The notes under the pieces are model-generated. The model was not told the DNA's origin. It saw only the letters and a program-made list of their open reading frames with translations, and ran no database searches. A stretch of DNA of 64,000 nucleotides from CBFGTV01 sp965652145 (GTDB taxonomy: Bacteria; Bacillota; Clostridia; Peptostreptococcales; Natronincolaceae), in the NCBI GenBank assembly GCA_965652145.1, contig CBFGTV010000010.1, forward strand, positions 1 through 64,000. Reading direction: 5' to 3'. Below are positions 7,383-16,399 of the stretch, piece by piece. A program made the translations under genes and the position numbers. Every line of letters begins with the position of its first letter. Positions within the stretch are counted from its first letter, which is position 1.

Positions 7383-8408
7383 ATGAATTTAAAAATGAAC
7401 ACCATGGCTTTTTTTCTTATTAGTATATTCACTGCTATTTGTGTATCGTCAATCTCTCTAGTTACTACAATTGAAGAAAATATATTACTTTCTAGAATTA
7501 GTCGAGGAGACTATGGTAAGGATGCAATACATTTTTCCATAGATCAAGAAAGTTGGAGTTATAAAAACCTAGTTGATATAGCTCAATACAGTAACTTTAA
7601 TGATTTTACTCTCATTTATGATGATTATGAAAAAAATCTAAGACAAATTTACATAAAGGGTAGAAGTGACTCACCACCTATAATAACAGGTCGTTATTTT
7701 TCTTCAAATGACTTTAATAATGGACAGTCAGTTGCTGTAATTGGCCAAAATCGGCTACAAGAAGTAATAAAAAAGAACGGAAAACAGTGGATAAAGGTTG
7801 AAGATAAGTTGTTCGAGGTTATAGGCGTAATGGGTTATCATATAGCCACCTTACTTGATGATAGGATAATTGTAAATGCAGATGCAATTTTTCAGAAGGG
7901 AAGAAATAATATCTATATTTTAGATGTTTATTCAGGAAATATGAAGTATTCAAGTTTAGACATATATAATGGACTAAAAGAGATGTGTACAGTAGATAAC
8001 TTAACACCAATAAGACAAATAGATATTGACCCTATTGGTGTAGATAGATTATTTAAGAATTTAATAAGCAATACAGTTGTGTATGCGCTTTTGATGATTT
8101 CTTTTATCCTCTGTAGTATCTCCATATCTATTGAGTGGATAAGCAAGCAACGAAATAAAATCGCAGTTATGCGGTTAATCGGATGGAATGATAGGAAACT
8201 GAAACTGTATATTTATAAACATTATCTTTTCTTTGCTATTTTAGGTGTAGGAATGGGTCTAATATTTATCACACTTTCAGATATTAAAATTACAAATATG
8301 ATATCTATTATTATTATATCTATAATTAATATAATATTGGGATGGTTAATAACAGTACCACCCATTAAAAAAATGCTAAAAATATCAGTAACAGAGGTGA
8401 TGAGGTGA
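7383..8408 (+). CDS. FtsX/MacB-type ABC transporter permease 1
   Basis: A 341-residue membrane protein: one N-terminal transmembrane helix (about 8-28), an extracytoplasmic domain (about 35-230, with SVAVIGQNRLQEV and FEVIGVMGYHI typical of MacB periplasmic-core-like folds), then three C-terminal helices with WISKQRNKIAVMRLIGW, the FtsX coupling-helix motif that contacts the ATPase. The ribosome binding site is AAAGGGGGA. It forms an operon with 8408-9694 and 9694-10389 through overlapping stop/start codons. The codon choice is clearly AT-richer than the flanking genes, consistent with acquisition. Probably exports or senses a peptide or lipid substrate; substrate unknown. Confidence 0.8.
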   Translation: MNLKMNTMAFFLISIFTAICVSSISLVTTIEENILLSRISRGDYGKDAIHFSIDQESWSYKNLVDIAQYSNFNDFTLIYDDYEKNLRQIYIKGRSDSPPIITGRYFSSNDFNNGQSVAVIGQNRLQEVIKKNGKQWIKVEDKLFEVIGVMGYHIATLLDDRIIVNADAIFQKGRNNIYILDVYSGNMKYSSLDIYNGLKEMCTVDNLTPIRQIDIDPIGVDRLFKNLISNTVVYALLMISFILCSISISIEWISKQRNKIAVMRLIGWNDRKLKLYIYKHYLFFAILGVGMGLIFITLSDIKITNMISIIIISIINIILGWLITVPPIKKMLKISVTEVMR

Positions 8409-9694
8409 TGGCTATAGGAAAATTAAACTGGGAGATAACATGTAATGAAATTAAAAGAAATGTTAAAAAGAACATTATTATAACTTTAATATTAATATTA
8501 CAATGTACTGTATGTTTTACCCTTATTGCACTAGTAATAGCAAATACATTAACTGCATCTTCTAGCGTAAACCACCTCAAAGAGTATATAGGCAATAAAT
8601 CGTACTATTCCCTGCATGATGATGCTGATGATGATGGTAGTTATCAAAAATATATAAATTCTGAGTTAGAATATTTTAAACTCTATAAATTTGTAGACGA
8701 ATTAAGGAATAACAAAGACTTTTCATTTATCAGTACTATTATCCAACCTGTAGAACTTTTTGGAAAGGACATTCCAGAAAAATTTCGGTATGGATATGAA
8801 GAGGGGATAATAGAAGAGCCCTTTATACTGGATAATGAATTTTTAATTGGTGTAAAAAGTGTCCAAGTATCTAAAAATGTATTTTCTGAGTTTGATATTT
8901 CTGTAGATGAAGGTAGAAGTTTTTTAGAACAAGACTTTGTATTGGGAAACGATGGTCGTGGAAAAGTGATTCTTGGAAATCAATATAAGGATTATTATGG
9001 TATAGGAGATAGTTTTGAATGTATCTATTTATTTGAAAAAATGAGTTTTGAAGTAATTGGATTTTTACCGCCTGATACTTATATACCAAGGAATGGTAGA
9101 CTATTATATGTGGATAGATATATAATAATACCAGCATTTTCAGAAATAGATATTGATAGATATCAAGACCTTGCTCAAATTGCATTGTTGCAGCAAGCTA
9201 ATGGGCAGATAGTTACTTCAAAAACAAATCTTGATGTACCAAGGCTTGTAAATGATTTATCTGATAAATATAATACCTTACGATTTAGAGTGTTTGAAAT
9301 AGGAAAAACAGAGGTCTTTAATACAATAACATTATCAGATGAAATCGTTAAAAAAATTTTATTAATAGCTATTATATTGATAATTTTTACTGTGGTAGGG
9401 CTATCAACAAGTATTTTAGGTCGGGTACGAGAAAATTATTATAGATATGGTGTACACTTAATAAGCGGCGCTACTTTACCTGACATTATATATCAAATGG
9501 TAGGGATAATATTATTTATAATTGGTTGTGCTCTTTTTACTTCTTTAATAATTTCTATTATTTTAACTGGATTTGGCTTGCAATTAATCATGGTTATATT
9601 TGTAGCAATGATTGTATTTATATTAGCAAGTATTATACCTACTATTATAATAAATAGGCTAGATATAAATCATTTGATTAGGAGGAAAGAATAA
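8408..9694 (+). CDS. FtsX/MacB-type ABC transporter permease 2
   Basis: A 428-residue paralogue-like partner of the preceding permease: TM1 near 22-44, a large extracytoplasmic domain (about 50-310), then a conserved cytoplasmic LGRVRENYYRYGVHLISGA segment between C-terminal helices, the FtsX-type ATPase-coupling region. ATG 8408 overlaps the upstream stop as TGATG; a GTG at 8405 is less likely. Two non-identical permeases with one ATPase suggest a heterodimeric transporter. A run of Asp residues (HDDADDDG) in the extracytoplasmic domain might bind cations, which is speculative. Confidence 0.78.
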   Translation: MAIGKLNWEITCNEIKRNVKKNIIITLILILQCTVCFTLIALVIANTLTASSSVNHLKEYIGNKSYYSLHDDADDDGSYQKYINSELEYFKLYKFVDELRNNKDFSFISTIIQPVELFGKDIPEKFRYGYEEGIIEEPFILDNEFLIGVKSVQVSKNVFSEFDISVDEGRSFLEQDFVLGNDGRGKVILGNQYKDYYGIGDSFECIYLFEKMSFEVIGFLPPDTYIPRNGRLLYVDRYIIIPAFSEIDIDRYQDLAQIALLQQANGQIVTSKTNLDVPRLVNDLSDKYNTLRFRVFEIGKTEVFNTITLSDEIVKKILLIAIILIIFTVVGLSTSILGRVRENYYRYGVHLISGATLPDIIYQMVGIILFIIGCALFTSLIISIILTGFGLQLIMVIFVAMIVFILASIIPTIIINRLDINHLIRRKE

Positions 9695-10389
9695 TGACGA
9701 TTATAAGGCTAAATGAAATAAATAAACATTATGGTAAGGATCAAGCTAAGATTTATGCATTAAAAAACATCTCCCTTTCAATTGAAGCAGGTGAAATGAT
9801 AGCAATTGTTGGGAAAAGTGGCTCTGGTAAATCCACACTATTAAATATTATAGGCGGGCTAGACATCCCTAATAGTGGACAATATTTGTTCGAAGGTAAG
9901 GAGATTAGCGGATTAAAACCAAATGCATTAGCAGAATTTCGTCGCCAAAACATTGGTTTTATTGTTCAGCATTTTGCATTGATAGATGATATGACGATAT
10001 TTGATAATGTTGCATTACCTTTAAGATACAATAGACTATCAAGTACAAAAATTAAAGAAGTTGTTAAGGAAATACTAGAAAAAATGGAAATTAGCGATAA
10101 AATGAACTTATATCCACCACAACTTTCAGGTGGACAATGTCAACGTGTAGCAATTGCAAGAGCATTAGCCTGTAATCCAGTAGTATTACTTGCAGATGAA
10201 CCAACAGGAGCTTTGGATGAAAAAACAAGTTTACATATATTGGAGATATTTAAAAAGCTAAATGAACAAGGTATTACTATTATTATAGCGACTCATGATA
10301 AGGATATTGCAAACTCATGTAAAAAAATTATTCAGTTGAATGATGGTATGCAGAATAATGAAATTTTACTTCACAATCATTTATCTTAG
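9694..10389 (+). CDS. MacB/LolD-type ABC transporter ATP-binding protein
   Basis: ATPase of the FtsX-type transporter, 231 aa. It has Walker A GKSGSGKST (residues 40-48), Q-loop IVQHFALIDDMT, signature LSGGQCQRVAIARAL, Walker B LLADEPTGALDE and H-loop ATHDKDIAN. The ADEPTGALD signature is specific for the MacB/LolD/BceA clade. ATG overlaps the upstream stop (TAATG), with GGAGG nine bases before it. It is the last gene of the island operon. No linked histidine kinase or response regulator of the Bce type is present nearby. Confidence 0.92.
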   Translation: MTIIRLNEINKHYGKDQAKIYALKNISLSIEAGEMIAIVGKSGSGKSTLLNIIGGLDIPNSGQYLFEGKEISGLKPNALAEFRRQNIGFIVQHFALIDDMTIFDNVALPLRYNRLSSTKIKEVVKEILEKMEISDKMNLYPPQLSGGQCQRVAIARALACNPVVLLADEPTGALDEKTSLHILEIFKKLNEQGITIIIATHDKDIANSCKKIIQLNDGMQNNEILLHNHLS

Positions 10390-10880
10390 ACTATTTGGGT
10401 ATTATATCATGTAGGCATCTCTTAAATCCATAGTTATCTGATATCTATTTGTGGGATAATCTCCTTAGATTAAAAATGTTATCTAAGGAGGTAATTATGT
10501 CTCCATCAAAAATATGACCTAGATGGAAGGATCACTTCACTTCCAGTTTCTCAAAGAGCTTTTTATTGTTTGTATTCAAACTATTGGAGAAACAATAGCT
10601 TGAGTCTAGATTTTAACATAGGGTCTTAATTTATTCTTACTTGTTTTGATGGTATCCTGCTAGATGCCCTTATTTCCTGATAGACAGTAATAATATATTA
10701 AATCTCCTTTTCCTATTGGGCTTCTACCTAGGTCATAAGACACATCTTTTTATTTTCAAATCGACTCGACTTGGTAACTCTCCTTTTTCTCCTTTGTCAA
10801 TCTATGATCCTGTTTTTATAACTATATTGAAACTGATATAATATTGTGATCAGTGAACTAAAAGCTCATTACAATTATCC
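10390..10880. other. Gene-free relic DNA at the right end of the ABC island
   Basis: Nearly 500 bases with no intact gene. A 10-bp inverted repeat CTCCTTAGAT / ATCTAAGGAG (10461-10490) follows the ATPase gene. A plus-strand frame with YDLDGRITSLPVSQRAFY and a minus-strand frame with YDLGRSPIGKGDLIYYY, both stopped, look like decayed coding DNA. TATGACCTAGATGGAAG (about 10513) recurs inverted near 10720-10737 with two differences, perhaps the ends of a lost small element. No family could be named. Confidence 0.3.
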
Positions 10881-10988
10881 GTAGGGCATTACCCCCATAT
10901 TGCAGGGGCAGTAACAGGAGCTTTATTGCTGCCGCTGTTTCGTAAAAAACACAGGGAAATATAGTCTTAAGATACTGCTAAAGACAGT
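10881..10988 (+). repeat. Right copy of the 108-bp direct repeat (rhomboid 3'-end fragment)
   Basis: Carries codons for the last residues of the rhomboid-like protein (GHYPHIAGAVTGALLLP onward) plus 24 bases of its 3' flank, without the rest of the gene. Differs from 7015-7122 at two positions. Upstream of it is island DNA; downstream is the decayed frame coupled to the DUF362 gene. Confidence 0.93.
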
Positions 10989-11152
10989 GGCCTCCATATC
11001 CTGGTCTGTAGAGATACAATACAAATGGGTATGCCCTAATACCATAAAACTCTATAAAATTCTACCAGAAGAAAAAAAATATCAAGGCAGGATTTCAATC
11101 AATAAAAACAGAAGCGTATTATATAATAGGTTTTAGAAAGGATGTGGGATAA
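10989..11152 (+). pseudogene. Decayed reading frame coupled to the DUF362 gene
   Basis: One continuous frame reads PPYPGL, stop, RYNTNGYALIP, stop, then NSIKFYQKKKNIKAGFQS and TEAYYIIGFRKDVG, and ends in a TAA that overlaps the DUF362 ATG (TAATG). Compositional coherence across two stops plus the operon-style overlap indicate the 3' end of a former gene cotranscribed with the DUF362 gene. I do not recognise the family. Its 5' part was probably lost when the island and repeat formed. Confidence 0.45.
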
Positions 11153-12222
11153 TGGCAGATATCTATATAAACTATGGTACAAATTTACAGGAAATGACCT
11201 TTAAGCTGATGGAGGCTGCGGAGATTGAACAAAAATTAAAACCAAATATAAAGGTTGGTATTAAGCCAAACTTGGTTGTTTCAAGGCCAGCCGATGAAGG
11301 CGCCACCACCCATCCAGAAATTGTAGAGGGAATTATTCAATATGTGCAGGCGGCAGGGGTTAAGGATATTAGCATTTTGGAAGGCTCATGGGTGGGAGAT
11401 AGTACAAAACGGGCTTTCGTTAACTGTGGCTATGCTGCCCTAGCAGAAAAATATGGTGTTCGATTGATAGATACCAAGCAGGATAAGGTAATCAAGATAA
11501 ACCACCAGGGGATTGCCTTGAACGTCTGTGAAAGTCCCCTTAAGGTGGATTATTTGATTAATGTGCCCGTACTCAAGGGGCATTGTCAAACCGGAATGAC
11601 CTGCTGTATTAAAAATCTCAAGGGCTGTATACCCGACAGTGAAAAAAGGCGTTTTCATACAATGGGATTGAATAAACCCATTGCAGCCCTGGGAAGTGTT
11701 CTAAAGCCGGCATTACATATCGTTGATTCTGTATGTGGTGACCTATCCTTTGAAGAAGGGGGAAATCCGGTGACGGCCAATCGAATTATGCTGGGCTTTG
11801 ATCCGGTGCTTTTAGATTCCTTTGGAGCCCAGCTAATGGGATACCAGCCAGATGAAATTGAACATTTGCGACTTGCTAAAATTGATGGTGTAGGCAGCTA
11901 CGCAGGGGCTGATACGGAAATTCTTGAACTGAATGCCCACAACAAGCCCCAGGTTTGTAGGCAGCATAGCAATACAGTAAAACGCCTTAGCCGTTATATA
12001 GAAGCCGACAGTGCTTGTTCCGCCTGCTATGCTGCTCTTATTTATGCCCTTGATAAGGCAGGTGGAGTCGAGGGGCAGAAATTCAAGATTGGGCAGGGTT
12101 TTCAAGGAATACAGCTAGAGGGAATCGGCATAGGCAATTGTACGTCAGGGTGTAGCACCTATGTAAAGGGGTGTCCCCCTAGGGCAAGTGATATTGCAGA
12201 GATGATCAGACGGCTAAGGTAG
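11152..12222 (+). CDS. DUF362 domain-containing protein without ferredoxin domain
   Basis: A 356-residue cytoplasmic protein with the DUF362 fold: KVGIKPNLVVSRPADEGATTHPEIV near the start, LINVPVLKGHCQTGMTCCIKNLKGCIPD (residues about 130-160), and a C-terminal nucleotide-like segment. Unlike the DUF362 protein at 44389 it has no CxxCxxC ferredoxin repeat, but its last 90 residues hold clustered cysteines (SACSACY, GNCTSGCSTYVKGCPP) that could ligate a cluster. Molecular function of the family is not established. Start ATG follows GAAAGGATGTGGG and overlaps a decayed upstream frame. It is probably a single-gene transcript now. Confidence 0.85.
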   Translation: MADIYINYGTNLQEMTFKLMEAAEIEQKLKPNIKVGIKPNLVVSRPADEGATTHPEIVEGIIQYVQAAGVKDISILEGSWVGDSTKRAFVNCGYAALAEKYGVRLIDTKQDKVIKINHQGIALNVCESPLKVDYLINVPVLKGHCQTGMTCCIKNLKGCIPDSEKRRFHTMGLNKPIAALGSVLKPALHIVDSVCGDLSFEEGGNPVTANRIMLGFDPVLLDSFGAQLMGYQPDEIEHLRLAKIDGVGSYAGADTEILELNAHNKPQVCRQHSNTVKRLSRYIEADSACSACYAALIYALDKAGGVEGQKFKIGQGFQGIQLEGIGIGNCTSGCSTYVKGCPPRASDIAEMIRRLR

Positions 12223-12259
12223 ATAGGTCTAACAAACCAGGGGATGAATTATTAAGTAC

Positions 12260-12616
12260 CTAATTATTCTTTAACCAATTAAGCAAGACAATGGCATGAT
12301 TATAAACCGGGTCCCTTGCACCATACAGCAGGGTGACGGTTTCGTTCAAACCCATGGGCTTTAACAGCTTAACGGCTTCTTTGCACACGGGGCTGGTAGA
12401 AAGCTCGTGCTCATACATTTTGCGAAATTCTTCGTGCCTTTCCGGCTTATGATTATAAGCCTTGCGAAGCTCTGGGCTGGGAGCAATATCCTTTAACCAT
12501 AAATCCAGCATTGCTTGATCCTTTGAAACACCCCTGGGCCATAGGCGATCTACTAAGACCCTTTTCCCATCCTCCAATGAAGCAGCTTCGTAAATTCTCT
12601 TTATCTTAAAGGGCAT
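12260..12616 (-). CDS. DUF488 family protein
   Basis: A 118-residue cytoplasmic protein. It opens with IKRIYEAASLEDGKRVLVDRLWPRGVSK and ends with VTLLYGARDPVYNHAIVLLNWL, the conserved ends of the DUF488 family (small proteins of unknown biochemical role). The start at 12616 is chosen because GGAGG lies seven bases upstream; an ATG seven codons earlier would swallow that site. It is convergent with the DUF362 gene and monocistronic. Confidence 0.88.
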   Translation of the reverse strand: MPFKIKRIYEAASLEDGKRVLVDRLWPRGVSKDQAMLDLWLKDIAPSPELRKAYNHKPERHEEFRKMYEHELSTSPVCKEAVKLLKPMGLNETVTLLYGARDPVYNHAIVLLNWLKNN

Positions 12617-12683
12617 GATATATCCTCCTCTAATCAATTCATTAGCTGTAAGCTAACCCAAATTATTATATAATTTTTCTAAG

Positions 12684-12722
12684 AAAAGATGGCGGCACCA
12701 ATGGTGGCTGCTATCTTTTATA
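12684..12722 (+). terminator. Hairpin, possible terminator
   Basis: AAAAGATGGCGGCACC pairs (with one bulge and two G-U pairs) with GGTGGCTGCTATCTTTT and is followed by TTTTATATT. No plus-strand gene ends nearby, so its role is unclear; it sits upstream of the minus-strand DUF488 gene. Confidence 0.35.
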
Positions 12723-13083
12723 TTACCCCAATTCTAAAGAAAAAGTCTACAGGGCCATAAGAATCCATTCCTAAAAAACTATTGACAAATAAAATTAGTC
12801 ATGTCATGTTGTGGTAGACATAGGACTAATGGTCATAAAATCTAGTTAAGGGTTTAGGATAATGAGAGAGAGGAAAAGTATTGGAGCATGACAGTTTTAT
12901 ATATCTTAGATAAAAGACAGGTTTATATAAACAGATTAGGTATACAGCTAAAAGATTAAGTTGCTTGGCGAGAATGGTATTTAATCTAAATTCAGTAGGT
13001 CGCCAAGCTATGGTTAAATAATAGGTAGAGCCTTTCCGAAAGGAAGATGGCAAAGCGGGAGTTAAGACCACAGGAGAATAAGT
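12723..13083. other. Gene-free region with structured-RNA-like hairpins
   Basis: No gene with family support. Two hairpins stand out: a perfect 9-bp stem GCTTGGCGA / TCGCCAAGC (12963-13008, 28-base loop), then nested GCC/GGC and TTCC/GGAA pairings around CCGAAAGG near 13028-13050. Neither matches a riboswitch class I could confirm. On the minus strand this would be the 3' flank of the response-regulator gene. Confidence 0.3.
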
Positions 13084-13827
13084 CTAACAATTAAACTGAT
13101 AGCCGATGCCCCATATGGTCTTTAGGTATTTTGGCTCCCTAGGATTCTCCTCAATTTTACTCCTAATTCGTTTAATGTAAACCATGATGGTGTTGTCATC
13201 AATGGCACTGTATTGCCATACCTGTCTGTAAAGCTGTTCCTTAGTAAAGACCTGCCCGGGGTTTTCCATGAAAAACTTAAAAAGAGCCAGCTCCTTTGCA
13301 GTCAGGGCTATTTCCTGCCCATCCTTATAGACACGATAATGGGCCTGTCGAAAGGTAAAGGGCCCCACGTGGAGATCATTTGTTTTTTTATCATTGTATT
13401 CCTTGCTTCGTCTGATGAGGGCCTTCGATTTGGAAATTAAAAGGGCAGCACTAAAGGGCTTGGTTATATAATCATCTGCCCCCAGCCCCAGGCCCAATAC
13501 CTTGTTATGCTCCTCAAGCTTTCCACTAAGTAAAATGATGGGGGTATGAATTTGTTGGCTTCGGATGGTACGAATGACTTCAAATCCATCCATATCGGGC
13601 ATCAAAATATCCAATAGAATTAAGTCATACGAATGATGTTTTATTAGGTTCAGGGCTTCCCTGCCTCCCGAGGCCAGGGTTACCTCCATATTTTCCCCCT
13701 GGTAAGCAGCGTAAATGGCTCTTTGAATCATTTTCTCATCATCCACTACCAATATTTGTTCACCTGGCATATCGTCATGATCATCTGTATTTCCATAGCT
13801 TCCTTGGGTAAATACAGCCTGACCCAT
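13084..13827 (-). CDS. OmpR/PhoB-family response regulator
   Basis: Two-component DNA-binding regulator of 247 residues. Receiver domain: acidic pair VVDDEK (about 27-32), phosphoacceptor Asp73 in LILLDILMPDMDGF, and a switch lysine in DYITKPF. The C-terminal winged helix (about 150-245) has ALTAKELALFKFFMENPGQVFTKEQL and a VYIKRIRSKIEENPREPKYL recognition region. Start 13827 is preferred because GGAGGGAGGG precedes it; the ATG nine codons earlier lacks a site. An unusual 20-residue polar extension precedes the receiver. It is divergent from the hybrid kinase gene at 14075, its probable partner. Confidence 0.9.
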   Translation of the reverse strand: MGQAVFTQGSYGNTDDHDDMPGEQILVVDDEKMIQRAIYAAYQGENMEVTLASGGREALNLIKHHSYDLILLDILMPDMDGFEVIRTIRSQQIHTPIILLSGKLEEHNKVLGLGLGADDYITKPFSAALLISKSKALIRRSKEYNDKKTNDLHVGPFTFRQAHYRVYKDGQEIALTAKELALFKFFMENPGQVFTKEQLYRQVWQYSAIDDNTIMVYIKRIRSKIEENPREPKYLKTIWGIGYQFNC

Positions 13828-14074
13828 TCCCTCCCTCCATTTTCTAAGCATCATACAGGAGATTTTCCATATATTTATCTAATTTACATTAATGATTTTT
13901 ATTTAAAAGATTGTAAAAGACCTCTTTAGTTAAACTTCTAACAACTCTATTATAATGAAAATAACCTCCTTTGTCATCCCCCACCCCTGGCAATCCTATG
14001 TCTGGCTTATACCCTTGCTATACCTTCTCCCTATGCTATACTATTAAATAACATGAATTGCAATGGGGGATTTT

Positions 14075-16204
14075 ATGAGAAGCCGGCTTTCAAAGAGAAA
14101 AATCATTGGATTAATCATTATTATACTGGTGGGACTGGTCGTTATTAGTGTTTCTATTTTTATGATCTATAACACCCATAAACAGTCAATTGTCAATCAG
14201 CAAAAAGAGCAAATTATCACCACCGCAGAAACCGCATCCAGAAGCCTGGGGGTCTTTTTTAAAGAAAGAGTAAAGACCATGGATTTATATTTTGACGGTG
14301 TGCTGAGTCATGTACAGGCTGCGGATGACCTTTTAAATGAAATGCTTGCCCCTTATGAGGAAAGCGAAGCCCAGTATTTGCAGGAGGTCACCTTTTTATC
14401 TCCATCAGCCTTGACTCCAGGAGAAAAACTACTGCTCACAGGTCAAACGAAAGCTGTATTGGGGGAGTATACCCTTGAAAAAGAAGGCTTCTTTGTGCTG
14501 AGCCTGTATAAGCCCCTTTATATTAATGAAGCACTGGTGGGATACGTAAAGGCAGGAATCAATTTAAACGCAGTATACGACGAAATTCTATACCCAATAC
14601 AAATAGGCCAGCACGGCTATTGTACAGTTAAAGACAGAGCCGGAATCATTCTCATGCATGGCACTAAAAGTCAAATTGGTATTAATTCCAGAACAGACCG
14701 TAAGGCTAACTACCCTGACCTGGACCCTGTAGGAGTAGACCGATTAATAGAAAATCAGATTCGAGGAGAGTCAGGAAGTGATTTAGTATTGTCTTACTGG
14801 TGGGATCAGGTGGAATTGGGCAAGGTAGAAAAAATTATTGGCTACACCCCGGTTTATGTATTAAAGGATTTTTGGGTAGTGAGTGTCATAATGGATTATT
14901 CTGAAATCGAAGGGCCCCTGCAGCAAACCCTGCGCATGAGTATATTGGTAGGTATCGTGTTGGTTCTTTTCTTTAGCTATGTGGTATTTTATATTACCAG
15001 GGAATTAAAAAATATACAACGGCTTCAGCTTGAATGGCACTATCAGGCGGAGCTGTATGAAGCTGCCCATCTGCTAAAGCAGCAGGAGGAAAAGGTGCAA
15101 CAATATGATCGACTGCAAACCCTGGGTATATTGACAGGAACCATTGCCCATGAATTTAATAATTTAATGACTCCTATTACCATTTACTGCGATCTCTTGA
15201 TTCAAAAGCTAAATCACCTGCCGCAGGTTAAGGAAGACCTCAATGAAATAGCCATAGCGGCCATGCGGTGTGCTGATTTATCGAAGCAGCTGCTGGCCTA
15301 TGGAAGAACAGAGGCGGTATCAGCCCCAATAGATAACTGTGATGGCGCCATAGCAGCAAAAAACTCCATGAAAATGATTGAGAAGCTAACACCCCCAGAA
15401 ATAGAACTTAGCTATAAAATTAGCCATGAGCCATTGATTATTTCGATAAGTCCCGGTGAATTAAATCAGATTCTGATCAATCTTTGTACCAATGCCTATC
15501 AGGCCATGAAGGGAAGGGGGGGCAAACTCAAGGTGACCTTCCTGAGGAATGGCAAGGGACAGGCCCAGCTCATCGTCAAAGATACAGGCTACGGAATGGA
15601 TCAGGAAACCATGGACAACATGTACGATGCATTTTTCACCACCAAGCCTTCCAATGAAGGAACCGGCCTTGGCTTATCAGTTGTTCATAGATTAGTGACA
15701 AAGCAGGGCGGAAGTATAAGGGCGGAAAGTACCCTAGGAGAAGGAACTACCTTTATCATTAACTTCCCCATTATTGAAGGCTCCTCCAGCGTCAATCTTA
15801 ATAATCGTTCCTCTAATGACGAGATAAAAAATAAACCCTTAAGAATTCTAATTTTAGATGACAAGCCGGAGATCATTAAATCCCTTAAACGGGGGCTGGG
15901 GGTTACCAACTGGAAGATAGCAGGCTATACGAACCCTGGTCTGGCCTATGGCAAATATAAGGAGGAGCCTGAGGACTTCGATATTTTATTAACAGATGCA
16001 GCCATGCCAAATATGAACGGTTTTGAATTTGCAAAGGTGATCAGGAGCATTAATCCTAAGGCAAAAATAATATTAATGACAGGTTATATAGACGAGGATC
16101 TGGAGGCATATCTAAGGCAGCGGGTTATTGATTCATATATATTAAAGCCCATTACCATCAATGAACTCCTTGAAAGGGTTACGAAGCTAATGAACTCAAA
16201 ATAG
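14075..16204 (+). CDS. Hybrid sensor histidine kinase with extracellular Cache-like domain and C-terminal receiver
   Basis: Membrane sensor kinase of about 709 residues. TM1 near 10-32; extracytoplasmic domain about 33-285 of Cache type (contains GQHGYCTVKDRAGIILMHG); TM2 near 288-310; a short coiled coil; HisKA with the phosphoacceptor in LTGTIAHEFNNLMTP; HATPase with NLCTNAYQAM, DTGYGMD and GTGLGLSVVHRLV; then a receiver domain with LILDDK and LLTDAAMPNMNGF (Asp) and the final lysine in YILKPI. ATG 14075 has GGGGGA five bases upstream; ATG 14063 would add four residues without a site. The family's HEFNN H-box resembles NtrB-like hybrid kinases. It is divergent from the OmpR regulator and followed by a flavin reductase gene, so it may sense an electron-acceptor-type ligand (inference). 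Confidence 0.88.
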   Translation: MRSRLSKRKIIGLIIIILVGLVVISVSIFMIYNTHKQSIVNQQKEQIITTAETASRSLGVFFKERVKTMDLYFDGVLSHVQAADDLLNEMLAPYEESEAQYLQEVTFLSPSALTPGEKLLLTGQTKAVLGEYTLEKEGFFVLSLYKPLYINEALVGYVKAGINLNAVYDEILYPIQIGQHGYCTVKDRAGIILMHGTKSQIGINSRTDRKANYPDLDPVGVDRLIENQIRGESGSDLVLSYWWDQVELGKVEKIIGYTPVYVLKDFWVVSVIMDYSEIEGPLQQTLRMSILVGIVLVLFFSYVVFYITRELKNIQRLQLEWHYQAELYEAAHLLKQQEEKVQQYDRLQTLGILTGTIAHEFNNLMTPITIYCDLLIQKLNHLPQVKEDLNEIAIAAMRCADLSKQLLAYGRTEAVSAPIDNCDGAIAAKNSMKMIEKLTPPEIELSYKISHEPLIISISPGELNQILINLCTNAYQAMKGRGGKLKVTFLRNGKGQAQLIVKDTGYGMDQETMDNMYDAFFTTKPSNEGTGLGLSVVHRLVTKQGGSIRAESTLGEGTTFIINFPIIEGSSSVNLNNRSSNDEIKNKPLRILILDDKPEIIKSLKRGLGVTNWKIAGYTNPGLAYGKYKEEPEDFDILLTDAAMPNMNGFEFAKVIRSINPKAKIILMTGYIDEDLEAYLRQRVIDSYILKPITINELLERVTKLMNSK

Positions 16205-16399
16205 CAGCGGCAGCATCATGTTTCCTATTCAAAATATAATTCTGACAGGAAATTAAGAAATCAGTCAGAGAATAGCCAGATTTTTTCATTACAATTGTTT
16301 GTATATGACAATAATATATCAAACCAATACTTCAACCTGCAAACTGGCTCAGACACGCCCTAGTACAGCTGGATGAAGTATAGAGAAAAGGAGACAGCT

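Noticed and set aside
13028..13050. Possible cyclic-di-GMP riboswitch (CCGAAAGG tetraloop-like hairpin)
   Set aside because: The conserved GCAAAGCC-type core blocks and closing stem of that class are not all present; left as an unassigned hairpin.
12826..13071. 81-codon minus-strand reading frame between DUF488 and the response regulator
   Set aside because: No ribosome binding site, no family pattern, unusual composition, and it overlaps the hairpin elements; treated as non-coding.
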